Assembly: GCA_030512295.1 (NCBI GenBank)
Contig: JAULSR010000001.1
Coordinates: forward strand, 3,247,001 to 3,311,000
Source of the DNA: Bombardia bombarda
Lineage: Eukaryota > Ascomycota > Sordariomycetes > Sordariales > Lasiosphaeriaceae
Reading direction: 5' to 3'
DNA: 64,000 nucleotides
The position numbers and the translations under genes are program-made. Position 1 is the stretch's first letter, and each line of letters starts with the position of its first letter. Shown one piece after another: positions 23,525 to 34,710 of the stretch. The notes under the pieces are model-generated. The model made no database searches. It saw only the letters and a list, made by a program, of their open reading frames with translations, and was not told where the DNA came from.

Positions 23525-24793
23525 CTAGTAGTGATCCTTTCCCGTCAGCTTGATGCTCCTCCGCCGCACCGACAGCCCGCTGAGGATCCCCCTCTTAGCT
23601 CCGTTGCCTGGTGATATGGGCGAGTCCATTTGATGTGTTGTGGAATGTGGTGATGATGGTGTTGTGCCCATCGTCGAGTTCTTCTTCGCTGCCCTGACAA
23701 TGTCGTTGTACGTAACTGGTGACAGTGGCGTTCTCGGCTGCTGCTGCTGCTGCTGCTCCACCGCATCCGACCGCCTAGGCTCAAGGGTCGTGGTATTCAC
23801 AGCTGGTGCGCTCGGGAACGAACCCAAATTGTCCCTTGACGGCCCCATGGTGAATGAATATCTCGGTGTGGGCGGTGCAGAGCAGTCCCGCGGCGTTTGT
23901 GCCGCGATGCCAAAGTTGCTCAGCATGGGTCGACTTCTCTTCCTGACCAGGCTGAACGTCCTCGACACCTCCTTCAGCACCTGCGTCGGGGTCCTCGGCG
24001 CCTTTGCCGCGCCTGCGCCGTCTGGGCTGTCGGTCCTGGGGAGGTCGAGCGAGTACGTGCTGCCGTTGGCATAGGGGTCGATGTTGAGAAAGGTGGGCTT
24101 CTTCTTGGCCATCATGTCAGAGAGGAGGCTGCTCTTTTTCCCGGGCTGGACTGAGGATGCCACGGAGCTCGCGGGGCTTGATGGCCGGTCGCTTGGCGAC
24201 TTGGACGACGTTGTGCTGGCTCGTTTCCTCGCCGCCTCGATCGAACTCGGCGACAGGGATCTCCTCCTCAGCGAGAGGTCGATAATGGAGGGCTTGCCCG
24301 AGTAGACGACTGACACGACGCGAGCGGTGTCCTCGTGGCTGGTTCGTTGTGTGGGTGAGCTGACGTCTTCGTTGCTGGACTCGTAGCCGTAGTCTGAGAA
24401 GTCGTCTGCGTCTGAGGATGCGTCCTCTTCCGAGGACAGGTAGAGGTCGAGAGGTGTTGCCTGGCCTGGCTCGGTCGGCTCGACTGAGCCACCAAGCTTG
24501 AGTCCCATGTTGTCTTTGAGTGCCATGTTGTCGAGCAGTCGCGATGCCCTCAGGGCGCTCTTCTGTGGTAGTGCTGGTGCTTCCATATTGGAACGAGTCC
24601 TCTTGGAGCTAGGGGCGAGTGTGACGTGGTCGTCCATCTCGTAGAAGCTGTCAAAGATGGTCTCGTCGTAGGGTTGGTGTGATGATATATAGACACGCTG
24701 CTCGCGTATGTCGTCGAGTGTGTCGGTAACTGAAATAATTTCCCCGGGATGGCTTGCCTTCCTGGCTTGGTGGGATCGGTCCACAAGAGACAT
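23525..24793 (-). CDS. Uncharacterised serine-rich, probably disordered protein
   Basis: One uninterrupted exon of 422 aa beginning MSLVDRSHQARKASHPGE at an ATG. I recognise no domain. Visible features are an acidic block TPLDLYLSSEEDASSDADDF (about 130-150); arginine-containing Ser/Thr-Pro sites (RRRSLSPSS, RTPTQVL, TPRYSF) that look like kinase targets; a lysine run in DMMAKKKPTFLNIDPYA; a short polyglutamine tract VEQQQQQQP encoded by CAG/GCTG repeats; and a basic tail GLSVRRRSIKLTGKDHY. The length of the frame and the codon-level order argue that it is real. Function is unknown; a phosphorylation-regulated scaffold or regulator is only a guess. It shares a 4.6-kb divergent upstream region with the Gfd2-like gene. 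Confidence 0.7.
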   Translation of the reverse strand: MSLVDRSHQARKASHPGEIISVTDTLDDIREQRVYISSHQPYDETIFDSFYEMDDHVTLAPSSKRTRSNMEAPALPQKSALRASRLLDNMALKDNMGLKLGGSVEPTEPGQATPLDLYLSSEEDASSDADDFSDYGYESSNEDVSSPTQRTSHEDTARVVSVVYSGKPSIIDLSLRRRSLSPSSIEAARKRASTTSSKSPSDRPSSPASSVASSVQPGKKSSLLSDMMAKKKPTFLNIDPYANGSTYSLDLPRTDSPDGAGAAKAPRTPTQVLKEVSRTFSLVRKRSRPMLSNFGIAAQTPRDCSAPPTPRYSFTMGPSRDNLGSFPSAPAVNTTTLEPRRSDAVEQQQQQQPRTPLSPVTYNDIVRAAKKNSTMGTTPSSPHSTTHQMDSPISPGNGAKRGILSGLSVRRRSIKLTGKDHY

Positions 24794-27396
24794 TCGGGGC
24801 TATTCTTCGTCGAGCGAGAGTGGCGGTGGTGTTGTTGCTAACTTTGATCCCAAGTCCTTCTATAAGCGCTCTGGTGAAGTGATTTGGGTGGCGGTGGGGT
24901 AAGTGTTGGTTGGTAGATATGTGGTGAGGAAGATAGACCAAGGTGGGCAGGAGGGAGGTAATATTCTATTGAGCCGGTGTCCAGTGGTGTGATGGGTAGG
25001 GTAGTATGGCAGGGAAGGAGCAAGTAATTGTCTTCGGTTATTAGTTATTATGAAGGGGGGAGGTAGCTCGAGGGCAAGGTACGAGGTACGCCGGTACATG
25101 TAGGTGCAGTATGTACGTACCTACCTACGTGACGGACTCAGGTCTGCATGACAGACAGGCTGGGTGGGTGTGCTGGGCTGGTCTGGTCTGCAACCCGCAT
25201 TGGCCACCCACTGCTCGCCCTGCCTCGTCCAGGATTGCCCGACACTAGGAGACCCCGGTCCAGCCAGGGCAGTTTTGTTCAGTCTGTTCGGTTTCTGACT
25301 TTCTGGTACTGTTTTGGCAGGAATGGAATCGATGCGATGCGATGCAATGATGCACGGCGCACTCCTTTGTAGCATGTAGCACCCCCCCAGGGTGGCTGAC
25401 GCACGCAGCCTCCGGTTTTACTGGGTTTTGGTGGTTTGCTACGGATTCCCTTGACTGGGCTGGTAATAATGTATGGTATGTATCCGTCGATGTATGTCCT
25501 CGAATTGGTCGAAAGGGCGAGCTGTGGTTGGCCCAAGATGGCGTTTCAGGTAAAACAGACTTCGAGTCGGGGCGCCCAAAGACCGTCTCTTGACGTGTGG
25601 GCTGGGTGGTCTGGTGGTCTCCACCCTCTGGCCTCTGGACGTCTCTCTTTTAGCGCTCCCCGCGATTGGGCCTGGCGTCCCAAATCCAAATTCAAATCCA
25701 GAGGTCGACAAAGACACGGGCAGAAAACAATGCATCAATGCACTAGAATAGAAACCACAAGGCCCAAAGAGACGGGCCCAAAAAGATGTCGGGTGCGCTG
25801 CAAATTTTTGGACCTAGGTGAGGTTGGCTTGACTTTGTTCATTCGTCACACAGCCACCTGCTTTATTGTCCTGTCTACAACATAATCCATGGTCTGCAAG
25901 TCTCTGAGCGTGCAGCGACAGGTGTTTTCGTCATCAGCCACCACCCCAGGCGATGACAGACATTCTTGATTTCCTAGTTCCTCTTTTGGATGAGCGCCCG
26001 ACAAGGGGCAGGGGTTCACGAGAGGGCATGAGGAGACTCATCCCTATTCGGGGTTGGGCGAGCCTTGGCAGGCATGGGTTTCGATACGGGGGGTTTTGGC
26101 TGGTTGGCTGTGATTGGACGAGTTTTCAAACGTCGACTCGAACCTGATCGGCGCCAGCGTTGAGCCAAGGATGATTGGAGAATTGCTTGCAGTTGCCTGC
26201 AGCAGCGTGAAGCAGTCACTGGCATGAGGGAGGGGCAGAGTGGTGGTGAAGCCGTGAAGGTGATGGTGGGAGGCAAATCTTTTACTTTCTCCCCATTTTC
26301 CGAATTATTGGTGTGCAACAGGCTACCCGATACCACGCACGAATATTATGACTTTTATCTTGCTAGTACCCCGTCTATGTCTGTGAGAGGTTGCAGCACA
26401 AGTGTTGATACTGGCAACACTACTGTGTAGAATCTTCATGGTTACCTATTTTTACTCCCGCGACGGGCCATGAGTTTATCAGTAATGACCTATGGGTGAT
26501 GGTGGTCTCGGGCTGGGCGCACCGGCAGCCGCCGCGGCCGCTGTCAAACAGGAGCAAAACACCACTGCTGCAGCAGCAGGCGGCCTTTTGGTTCGAGCCT
26601 TGTCAACCTCTCATGGAGGTCAGGCATGAACATGCATATTGGTGCAAGGGGTGAGGCGCGGCCTCTCTCCTCCGTCTCCAACGGCGAGAAAATGCAGGTC
26701 GGGGTAAATAAATTCCTGCCAATGGCGCACGATACCTCCCACAGTAAGTTTTGGGCATCAGCATTCCAGCCGAACGCTTCGAGGGGAGCTGGAATGTGTG
26801 GAATGTTTCTCTCGCCCCGATCGACGAACGGTTGATCACCTATACCACAATAAGTAGATAGGTAGGCAGCCCGTTCATAGCATCTTCACGATCCAGGGCG
26901 TGGCAGATGATCTCCCTTAAGGCTATCAACCTCCCTCTGTATGGCGGCATTAACTCGATGGCCAATACTGCCCCGGATATGGAAACAGGATAGTACGCGT
27001 TGGCCGCGATTCACCTATAGGTGTGCCAGCGTGTCATGGACGCAGGTCGCTACCCCCTTTTTCGATGTGAATGCCAGATGCTGTCTGTCGCACATGGTTG
27101 GTCTGTGTTGCAGGCAAATCACAGCGCGCTATCACATGGATGCTGCCATCATCGCCCGAAACACCCACCAGCTCTTGACCGAATCGTTTTCCTCTGTCCG
27201 CAGGCAGTGTTTGTCTCTTTCTGTCGAGTCGGCCCTTATTCCCTACCTACAGAAACATGGGGAAATCGAAGGGGCTTCTACACAGGATAGGAGATGGTGT
27301 ATCAGGGCCATCCATCCATGGGGTTCGTCGTGTCTGTTTCGTGATGGCCACTGCGGCGTTTCGAGTTGCATTTTCCGGGCTCAACGAGCCAGGGTC

Positions 27397-27434
27397 AGCG
27401 CCCAGCGCCCAGCGCCCAGCGCCCAGTGCCCAGC
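27397..27434. repeat. (AGCGCCC)n heptamer repeat
   Basis: Four perfect copies are followed by one with a single change (agtgccc) and a partial copy. No gene is associated. Confidence 0.9.
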
Positions 27435-29287
27435 AAAGCCGACACGGGCTCTCGACGGGATCCTCAAACCCCATAGTTGACCCCGTCCCATCCCATCGCC
27501 CATCACACACAGTGCAGAGCTTAAATCACATACATCCCAGGGGGCGCGGGCGAGAGAGGAGTCGAGGAACGGCCAAAAGAAGTCTGGTTTTGCTCATCTG
27601 ATCTTGTTCCCATCCCTTTGGCGCATCCCCCGGGTCGGAGGGCTGCCGCGTTTCTGGCGCTCCTCACTCAGACCTGGGCGAAGATCAAACGTGCCCTCTT
27701 TTCTGACATCTGTGACGCTTCACTCAACTCTAAACTTCAATATCTGAGCACTGACCTGTGTGCTTGCTTACCTTGAGGTACTGTACCTACCAACAATTTA
27801 CCTGGTCGACGGTAGCAAAGCGTTTGTTTCCAATGGCAGGATGTGATTTTGCGTCATGGTAGCCGACAAACTACTGTTAAACCAAGATACAACGCAGCAA
27901 GTCAATGCAACGGCAGAAATGGACATGACATGCCCAGTTGTAATTCATTCAAGTGGTCCCTTCGTGTTCACTCCTACGCTGGCAATGCCGGCTGGGGGCT
28001 AGTATTGAAATCGTAGGCGGGCAGGCGGGGTTGATGGGTGGATAAGTGAGGTACGGTCTGGGCGATGTCACACCGTGGACCGCCTCGCTTGGGATCCAGG
28101 CTCGCCAGGCTTGCTCTCATGGCGTCATGGAACCGGGGAGGAGGGAGACCTCGTGCAGTGCCACCGTACTATTCGTTTCCCGTAGCGCGATCTGATTACT
28201 TGGGTGCATGTACACACAAGTTACTGTGTAGATAATGTCGAGTCTCTTTCCAAACACCGGAATCGCTTCTACTGCGATTTTGCGATTTTGAAGCTAGGTG
28301 GTTGCTCGCTCGCTGGGCTCGGGAAAAGACCCAAGCTCCAGCCTCCAATTAAAGGTATGCGCGCTAAGCTTGTTTAGGTGGCTTGGCAGGTCGGAAAACT
28401 GGGGTTCGTCCAGCTAGCTTTTGGCGGAGCTCCATGTGCGAGCGGGTCGATTGTCCGTCTCTTTGTCTTTCATGTTCTAAAAATGAAAATAATCTTGCGG
28501 CTGGGACACAATAAGGCTATTTGTGCGTGCTAACAAGGACCGATTATGACTATGGAAAGATTTGAAAGATGAGATCACGCTCCACTGCAACAATAAACAG
28601 TCGAATGGCCCACCAATCTGGGTACCAACCAGCTGATTTGTAGGCGGTGCCACGAGACAAGCAGATTCGGATTATACGCTACAAAGATTCAGCACAATGC
28701 ACATCCATTCCACAACATCCTCTGCGGCTGAGTGTGTGGTAAGCGCGGCTGAGAAGCCTGTACCTCACGAGATATCCATATGGAATGCTCGTACTGTGTC
28801 GACGTACAGAAGGATGAGGAAGCTGAGGACTAAGCCACAGAAGAGTGGAGTTATAATCCATATACACCGCCAGACAAGTATTCTTTCTGGGGTTTGGGGG
28901 GTTTTTGATTGGTGTGATGCCAACATTCCCATACAAGTTTGTGATACAAACTCGGGAAACAGACTGCGAATTCCCTCTCCTACGATCCTGCAAGGCGATT
29001 CGCTGTAAGGAAAAGGGATATGCACTAGTAGAACTTACTGCGCAGTTCGGCTACGACACAGCAGCTTCCTTTTTTTTCTTTCTCTTTCTTCTTTTGTCTT
29101 CCTGTTCAGGTTTCCACTAACAGCCACCACGCCCTTAGTTACACAGTCTGTAGCTCCGCGGGTTGCACGCAGCGGCAAGGCGGCAAAGGCGGCTAGCTAA
29201 CCCCTACCCGCACCAGCCGCACCTCGTAGTATTACGATTTACGAACGGCAACCACCTCTTCAAACTAGCGCGATTCGCGACGCCATT

Positions 29288-29310
29288 GCCATCGCCATCG
29301 CCATCGCCAT
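29288..29310. repeat. (GCCATC)n hexamer repeat
   Basis: Nearly four copies lie about 80 bp upstream of the Gfd2-like ATG, probably in its 5' UTR. Confidence 0.85.
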
Positions 29311-29386
29311 TTCATTTCGATTCGGAGCACAATTCGTGACGGAACAGTCCCAACCCGCCCACTCTTTCTTCGATGAATCATCGGAC

Positions 29387-30997
29387 ATGTCCTTTCGAGG
29401 CTTGGCGCGGTCTGTGAGAGACCATGGTTCATCAATTTTCAGAGCTGTGACTGGCAGTGGACCTGGACCGTTGCCCCCCCAAATCCAGTCAATCAAGCCG
29501 GCGCCAGCTACATCTCCAGTTCCCCTGCCTCTAGCTTCAAAGCCCTGGGCCGAAGGCAATAGCTCCCTCCTCCAACGCCTACTTGGTAATGCTGATAGCA
29601 TCAATGGAACATCTGATTACTCCCAATATTATTTTCCCGACGCCAAATCGACAAAAGACATTAGGCTAATGAGCCTCGACTTTGATTACAGACATCATAA
29701 TTCCCAAACAGGAGCATTGCTTAGAGCTGACGCTGGCGTATCCATTCTTGATATTCAAGATCTACGCGCTGCAGCCCACAGCTCGCTAGGCCACCTAAAG
29801 AAGACAGGCCAGCTTATCCAGTCGTATCATTTTGCTGCTCAAGACACCAGGCATGACAGGCCTCGCGTTATCAGATTCTTGTTTGGAAAGCCAGAGGCGG
29901 TTTCTTTCAACTATCTTAAAAGGAAACTAGAAGCCCTGGCTTTGCGCAGAAATGTCATTCTCGTCCTTCACGACCCACTTATTGATATCAAGGTCCTTGA
30001 ACAACTCAGCATCGATTTGTGTCCACTTTATATACTTGATACGCAAGCCGAGGCATTGCGTATGAATAGATTCCGAATCAGTGTCGTACAGACCAGCCTA
30101 GAAGAAACGCTCAAGAGACTCGGCATTCCATACAGCAATCTTCACGTTGCTGGAAATGATGCACGTTTCACCCTCCAGGCTCTACTGATGCTGGCAGTCC
30201 AAGATGCCAAGAACCATCTACCTGCCCATCTGCCTCATCCAACTTGGTTATCAACATTCACAAAAATTGGTCGCCCCTTGATTCCATATACAGAAGAGGA
30301 ACTAAACAAATCGAGCCTCGTCATCTCGCAGATGAAGTCCGAGGAGAAGGACGAGGAGGTAAATTTGGAACGACTAAGGCGCCAACGCAAACACCTAGAA
30401 GCATTAGAAGCTTCTCTGACAAACAAGGAGCCAAAGCAATCTGAGAATCAATCAGAAGAGCCTGCATCGCCAAAGCCACAGGAGCAGCAGGAGAAGCTGA
30501 TAATCGACATTGCGGATCCCGAGAAGCCGGGACGCGGAGAAATACTCGACGAGTTGAAGAAATTGCTGGTCATATCTCAAGATTTCGACATGACAAGAAG
30601 CAGAGTGCGGACCATGTTATGGAAGATGCGCAGCAGAATACGCTGGGAACTCTCCGGTGAAGCAATTAATACTGTTATGACAAAGGCATCACGTCTGCGC
30701 AAGCAAGATGTAAACGACCAGCTACGCGATATGTTCCACGCGTTAAACGCGAGCAAACTAGGCTCCCTCGGAACATCTAAACAGGTGTCCATGCTGGTTA
30801 AGGGATTCCAGGATATACCTCATAAAGACGAAGCAGTATCTCACAAGAGGGCAGGGCAGAAAGCACTGCAAAAGCCGCAGCTCAAGGACGCCACAAACAG
30901 TATTAAGACGGTGGTCCGCCAGACGCCCAAGAAACCGAGTACGAAGTCTATTACCGTTTCTGCCACTGATGATGAAGACCCATATAGCTATATCTAG
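29387..30997 (+). CDS. Gfd2/YDR514C-like protein with DEDDh 3'-5' exonuclease fold
   Basis: A single exon of 536 aa. The start chosen is the first ATG (MSFRGLARSVRDHG); the open frame extends 17 codons upstream without an ATG. The RNase H-like core is at about 93-275. LMSLDFDYRHH gives the first acidic motif (D98, D100), GVSILDIQDLR a predicted strand, VILVLHDPLIDIKVLEQL the second motif (D196/D200), and NLHVAGNDARFTLQALL the final H...D motif (H253, D258). This order matches Gfd2/YDR514C-like and QIP-like exonuclease domains, where the first motif is normally DxE rather than DxD. The second half is charged and low-complexity, with a helical basic region at about 390-490 (RTMLWKMRSRIRWEL). 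Family members include the Neurospora quelling exonuclease QIP, but the role here is not established. Confidence 0.75.
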   Translation: MSFRGLARSVRDHGSSIFRAVTGSGPGPLPPQIQSIKPAPATSPVPLPLASKPWAEGNSSLLQRLLGNADSINGTSDYSQYYFPDAKSTKDIRLMSLDFDYRHHNSQTGALLRADAGVSILDIQDLRAAAHSSLGHLKKTGQLIQSYHFAAQDTRHDRPRVIRFLFGKPEAVSFNYLKRKLEALALRRNVILVLHDPLIDIKVLEQLSIDLCPLYILDTQAEALRMNRFRISVVQTSLEETLKRLGIPYSNLHVAGNDARFTLQALLMLAVQDAKNHLPAHLPHPTWLSTFTKIGRPLIPYTEEELNKSSLVISQMKSEEKDEEVNLERLRRQRKHLEALEASLTNKEPKQSENQSEEPASPKPQEQQEKLIIDIADPEKPGRGEILDELKKLLVISQDFDMTRSRVRTMLWKMRSRIRWELSGEAINTVMTKASRLRKQDVNDQLRDMFHALNASKLGSLGTSKQVSMLVKGFQDIPHKDEAVSHKRAGQKALQKPQLKDATNSIKTVVRQTPKKPSTKSITVSATDDEDPYSYI

Positions 30998-31891
30998 TAA
31001 AGCAGACATCCCTCTCCTCCCAGTTTAGGTTATGTACTACAATACTTGTGTCCTTCCCCCTAGCCCTCTTCTCCAGCAAGGCTTGGGAAGAGTAACAGGC
31101 GAAATCACCCAACTCAATTCTGATGACATAGCTATACTCTCTGTCTGTCCATATTTGCCATATGTTTCAACAGTAGCATGTTTCTATGAACTAGCGCAAA
31201 GAGAGACGGTATGCAACATGTGGATTAGGCGAATGAAAGAGAAACAATGCCTTCAAGTCTCTCAATCAGCACCGTGAGGTGAAGTTCAGTCTTCACTCGA
31301 TAGGTGTATCATGAAAAGTTAAGCGTCTGTCAATCTGCAATGTATCAATACTAAAAATATCCTTTATGGATCCAGCAAAGAGCGGCTCTTGTAGATAGTC
31401 GTTCCATAATGATTACTACCTTAATGATAATGTGATCCTGTTCTACCTACCACCAAGGTTCCAGGCAAAGTCAACCACAACAATAGCCGCCTGGAAGCAA
31501 CCCAACAAAGCCGAGTAGGAACCAAAGACTGCCAGTATGAGACCTTGACAAACCGCAGAACAGATTAAGACGTTTGTTAGTCTAGTATAAACGTGCTTAA
31601 CAAACTTGATGATATCGAATCACTAAATCAACACTCACACCGGATGGGAAATTCGGTACTATTGGCTGCTTGATTGACATCATTCTTCTGTCTGTTCGTC
31701 CGTCTATGCGTACACCTACTGCTATGGCTCAAATAGGCAGCAGTATGTCACTCACTCGCTAGCAACAACGCAACAGAGCTATAACCTAACGCAACGCAAG
31801 TAGGGGGTATAAATATCAACACAGATCTGCTCATCCGCCCATCTCCCTCCCTCTCTCCGTTCCTCCATCGCCACAAGAATAAAAATTGCCA

Positions 31892-31923
<32 letters not shown>

Positions 31924-32328
31924 AAAGAAGAATAGCCTCAAGCGCCGCCTCTCCCCTTTCCTCTCGTCATTGCTTCCTGTGCCTTTTCATGGTTAAAAAT
32001 TGGTTGATAAATAGAAAAAGCTCAAGATGCGTCAAAAGGTCCACCACCCACCCCGTCCCTCCCTCCCTCCCAACGCCACGTATGTATGTAATATTTTTGG
32101 TTTCAGCCGTCCTAAAATACCTCCTCCCTACCGACCTAGAATGAACCAGGAAACAACTTATCCCTTAATCTCACATTACTCCGTATGCCAGCCAGCCAGC
32201 AAGCAAGCCAGCCAAAGAATCAGACCCCATCACTCCATTTTTTCGCCAAACATCCCAAGCGACCAGCCCAGTCCAGCCCAGCCCAGACCATATAAAACGA
32301 AGATAAGAAGAAATTAAAAACAAAACAA
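30998..32328. other. Convergent intergenic gap with a TATA-like element
   Basis: This gap lies between the 3' ends of the Gfd2-like and F-box genes. It holds the CAGG repeat and, at 31808-31815, a canonical TATAAATA with no annotated gene downstream. A 96-codon ORF at 32027-32317 is proline-rich and unsupported. Confidence 0.5.
31893..31923. repeat. (CAGG)n tetranucleotide repeat
   Basis: Nearly eight copies of CAGG lie in the convergent spacer. Confidence 0.95.
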
Positions 32329-34710
32329 TCACCGCCACAAATCCAACCTCTCCCTCTTCCTCTCCCCAGCACTACTCACCGGCCTCGGCCAGAGGTCCTC
32401 TCCTCCTCCCCCGTCCCCTCCAGACCCCACCCTATCGCCCAACCGCCCGCCACTACCACCACTTCCAACCCTCATCCCCCTGCTCCCACTCCCCTCACTC
32501 GGCACAGCCAGAAACCCACCCCCAACCCCCGCCCCGCCCACAAGAACACTCCTCCTCGCGCCCGCGCCGCTGCTCCACCCCGCGGTACTCCCACCCATGA
32601 CATCAGCGCCCAGCCCATAGCTGCTAAGCGGCCTCGACGACGATGACGCCACGCTGCCGCCGTCGCGCGCTGACCGCATGTCCGGACTGACCTTGACAAA
32701 CGACCAGTCGAGCTCGTCGTCGCTCTTTGTGAAGACCTCGAGCTTGGCGGGGAGGTTGGTGATGTTTGCGGTTGAGCCGGCTCCAGCCCCGGCCAGTGAC
32801 GCAAAAGGATTGTTGCTGCTGAACTGCTGCGGGGTGTGGCCTGGCTTCCAGGCGCTGTTGAGGGAGGATATGGAGCTCTGCTGCGGGCGGTGGCCGTATG
32901 TAGAAGGGCTGCTGCTGATGTTTGCGAATGGGTTTCGCGGTGGTGAGGCGAATGGTGGGCTTCCTGTGGGAGACAGTAGGGCGTGAGGAGACGACGATGA
33001 CTTGGGGCTGAACTGCGGGGATGAGTAGTTCGAGCCGCTACTAGCTGGGCGGGCGATGCTACCGCCGGCGAAGGAGGGTGTGGGGAGCGGTAGGCCGAGG
33101 ACGAGCTCGGGGAAGTTAGGGTCCCTGACGTAGAGGGCGCGTAGGTTGGGCAGACCGCCGGAGAGGAGAGAGCCAGCTAGGTAGTGGTAGTAGCTCGAGG
33201 TGACGTCTAGGTATTTGGGAGTTGTGGGTGCGACTGTGATCTCGTAGTGCAGCGTCTCCAGACTTGGTGAGCTGAATGGGGGCGTACTGTGGGAGCCGGC
33301 GGCGGTTGGCATGGCGGCCGTCACGCTGTCGATGATGGATAGGTGCTTGAGGACCGGGAGATGGATCACCACTTCTTGGAGCGCCCAGATTCGGACGCCC
33401 GTACCGTTAAATGTCATTATTTTAAGTGCCTGGCGCGCTCCGGGGTCTACCAGCCATCCCTTGAGGCCCTCGGCCGTCACATTTGGCACGCCGGTCAGGA
33501 CCAGCTCCTCAAGTGGAGGGATGGGCGGCATCATGTCATTCCAGGCCAACATCTCGTCAGTTACACATTCCGTGTCGCTGATCTTGAGTGCTCGCAGGTT
33601 TTCAAGACACCCTATTACCTGGCGCAAGATTGCCGGGTCCATGTTGATGCGTATCAACTCTAGCACCTCAAGCTTTCTCCATATCGTCCCAGACGCCAGC
33701 GCCTGCAAACTGCCCTCGGAGCCGCTCATGTACGTCATTTTGCGCAGCTCCAGACAACGCGCCTGTACCTCTAGCCGCAGCGTGTGGAAGGCCGGGTCGT
33801 CGGTGAAGAGGCCCTCGGGCAAGTCAACATAACGCAGATTCGGCGTCACGTTGATGGTCCGGGCCAGGTCGGCTTGGCACGACTCGCGCAGCATGTATGG
33901 CGTCTTGAGAAAGTGAACCATGGCACCCAGGCGGACCGGGTCATCTCGAAGGGTGCGGGCGAGAAGCTTGAGGCGGACCTGGGTTGTGTCCTCGGGCTCT
34001 CCGTTGCGGTCGAAGAATGAGCGGCGTTTACGCCGATCAGAAAGATAGGCTTCGCGCTCACAGTAATGAACGCTGTCGATACGGATGCTGTGATATCTGC
34101 AGAGACAGAGAAGTCCATGTCAGTGACTTCAACACCAATACATTCAATATGCAATTGCGACAGCATACAGTTGCTTAACCCCCTCTTTCCTCCACCGCCT
34201 ATTCACGGCGACACAGTGGGCCAAGTCCCGGAGGTCGCATAACATGCAGGCATCCTCAATGGAGCTCTGCTCGCACGTCTCGTAGCTCTCGTCGCAGGTG
34301 TGGGGGCACACGAAGGCGAAGATGCGCCGCAGGACCGTGTCGGGAAACTTCGCGAGCGCCATGGCGGATGAGCGGGTCGCCATGGGGCGGAACTGGTGGC
34401 TCCCCGGCTGTTGTTGTTGGGAGCCGTGGGCCGGTAGAGAGCTGCCGAAAGGCCGGTAGCCGTCGGACCGGGAGTGGGAGTGGTAGTAGTCATCACCGCC
34501 GCCGCCGAAGCCATTGCCTAACACCGGTTGATTGCCGCTGGAACCGGGGCTACCATAGCCGGGCATCCTCCTGCCACCTCCACCTCCACCTCCACCTCCA
34601 CCGCCGCCTTCACCAGTTCCACCGCCACCACCAATACCGCCATCATTCTTCCGTTTATCCTTCTTCTTGAAAAATCTCATTTTGCGGCCGATCCAAGCGT
34701 GGACCGTCAT
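32329..34710 (-). CDS. F-box domain protein with degenerate leucine-rich region
   Basis: Two exons: 34710-34169 and 34096-32329, giving 769 aa. The intron (34168-34097, 72 nt) starts GTATGC and ends TGCAG. The start is the first ATG (MTVHAWIGRK); a second ATG ten codons later (MRFFKKKDK) is also possible. The N terminus is basic, then a glycine run (about 25-45) and disorder. The F-box lies at about 119-182: LAKFPDTVLRRIFAFVCP, then a Cys-containing insertion (CPHTC, CEQSS, CMLC), then LRDLAHCVAVNRRWRKEGV. Exon 2 opens YHSIRIDSVHYCEREAYL, followed by leucine-spaced segments (NLRYVDLP, KLEVLELIRIN, NLRALKISD, PPLEELVLTGV, VLKHLSII) typical of F-box/LRR proteins. The C-terminal third is Ser/Gly-rich. 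By family it would be an SCF ubiquitin-ligase substrate adaptor; the target is unknown. Confidence 0.85.

Larger units (their letters stand above)
24794..29386. other. Very long divergent intergenic region (4.6 kb)
   Basis: This region lies upstream of both the serine-rich orphan and the Gfd2-like gene. CCTACC/GTACGTAC elements cluster around 25075-25132. A 7-bp tandem repeat lies at 27397-27434, and the hexamer repeat at 29288-29310 abuts the Gfd2-like 5' UTR. ORFs such as 26941-27480 (+, 179 codons) overlap repeats, are Arg/Cys-rich and have no recognisable motif, so they are not called. Confidence 0.5.

Noticed and set aside
26588..26606. ggttcgagcc, resembling a tRNA B box
   Set aside because: The flanking bases cannot form the 5-bp T-stem.
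26941..27480. 179-codon ORF in the 4.6-kb gap
   Set aside because: It is Arg/Cys/Trp-rich, runs through the AGCGCCC repeat and contains no recognisable domain.
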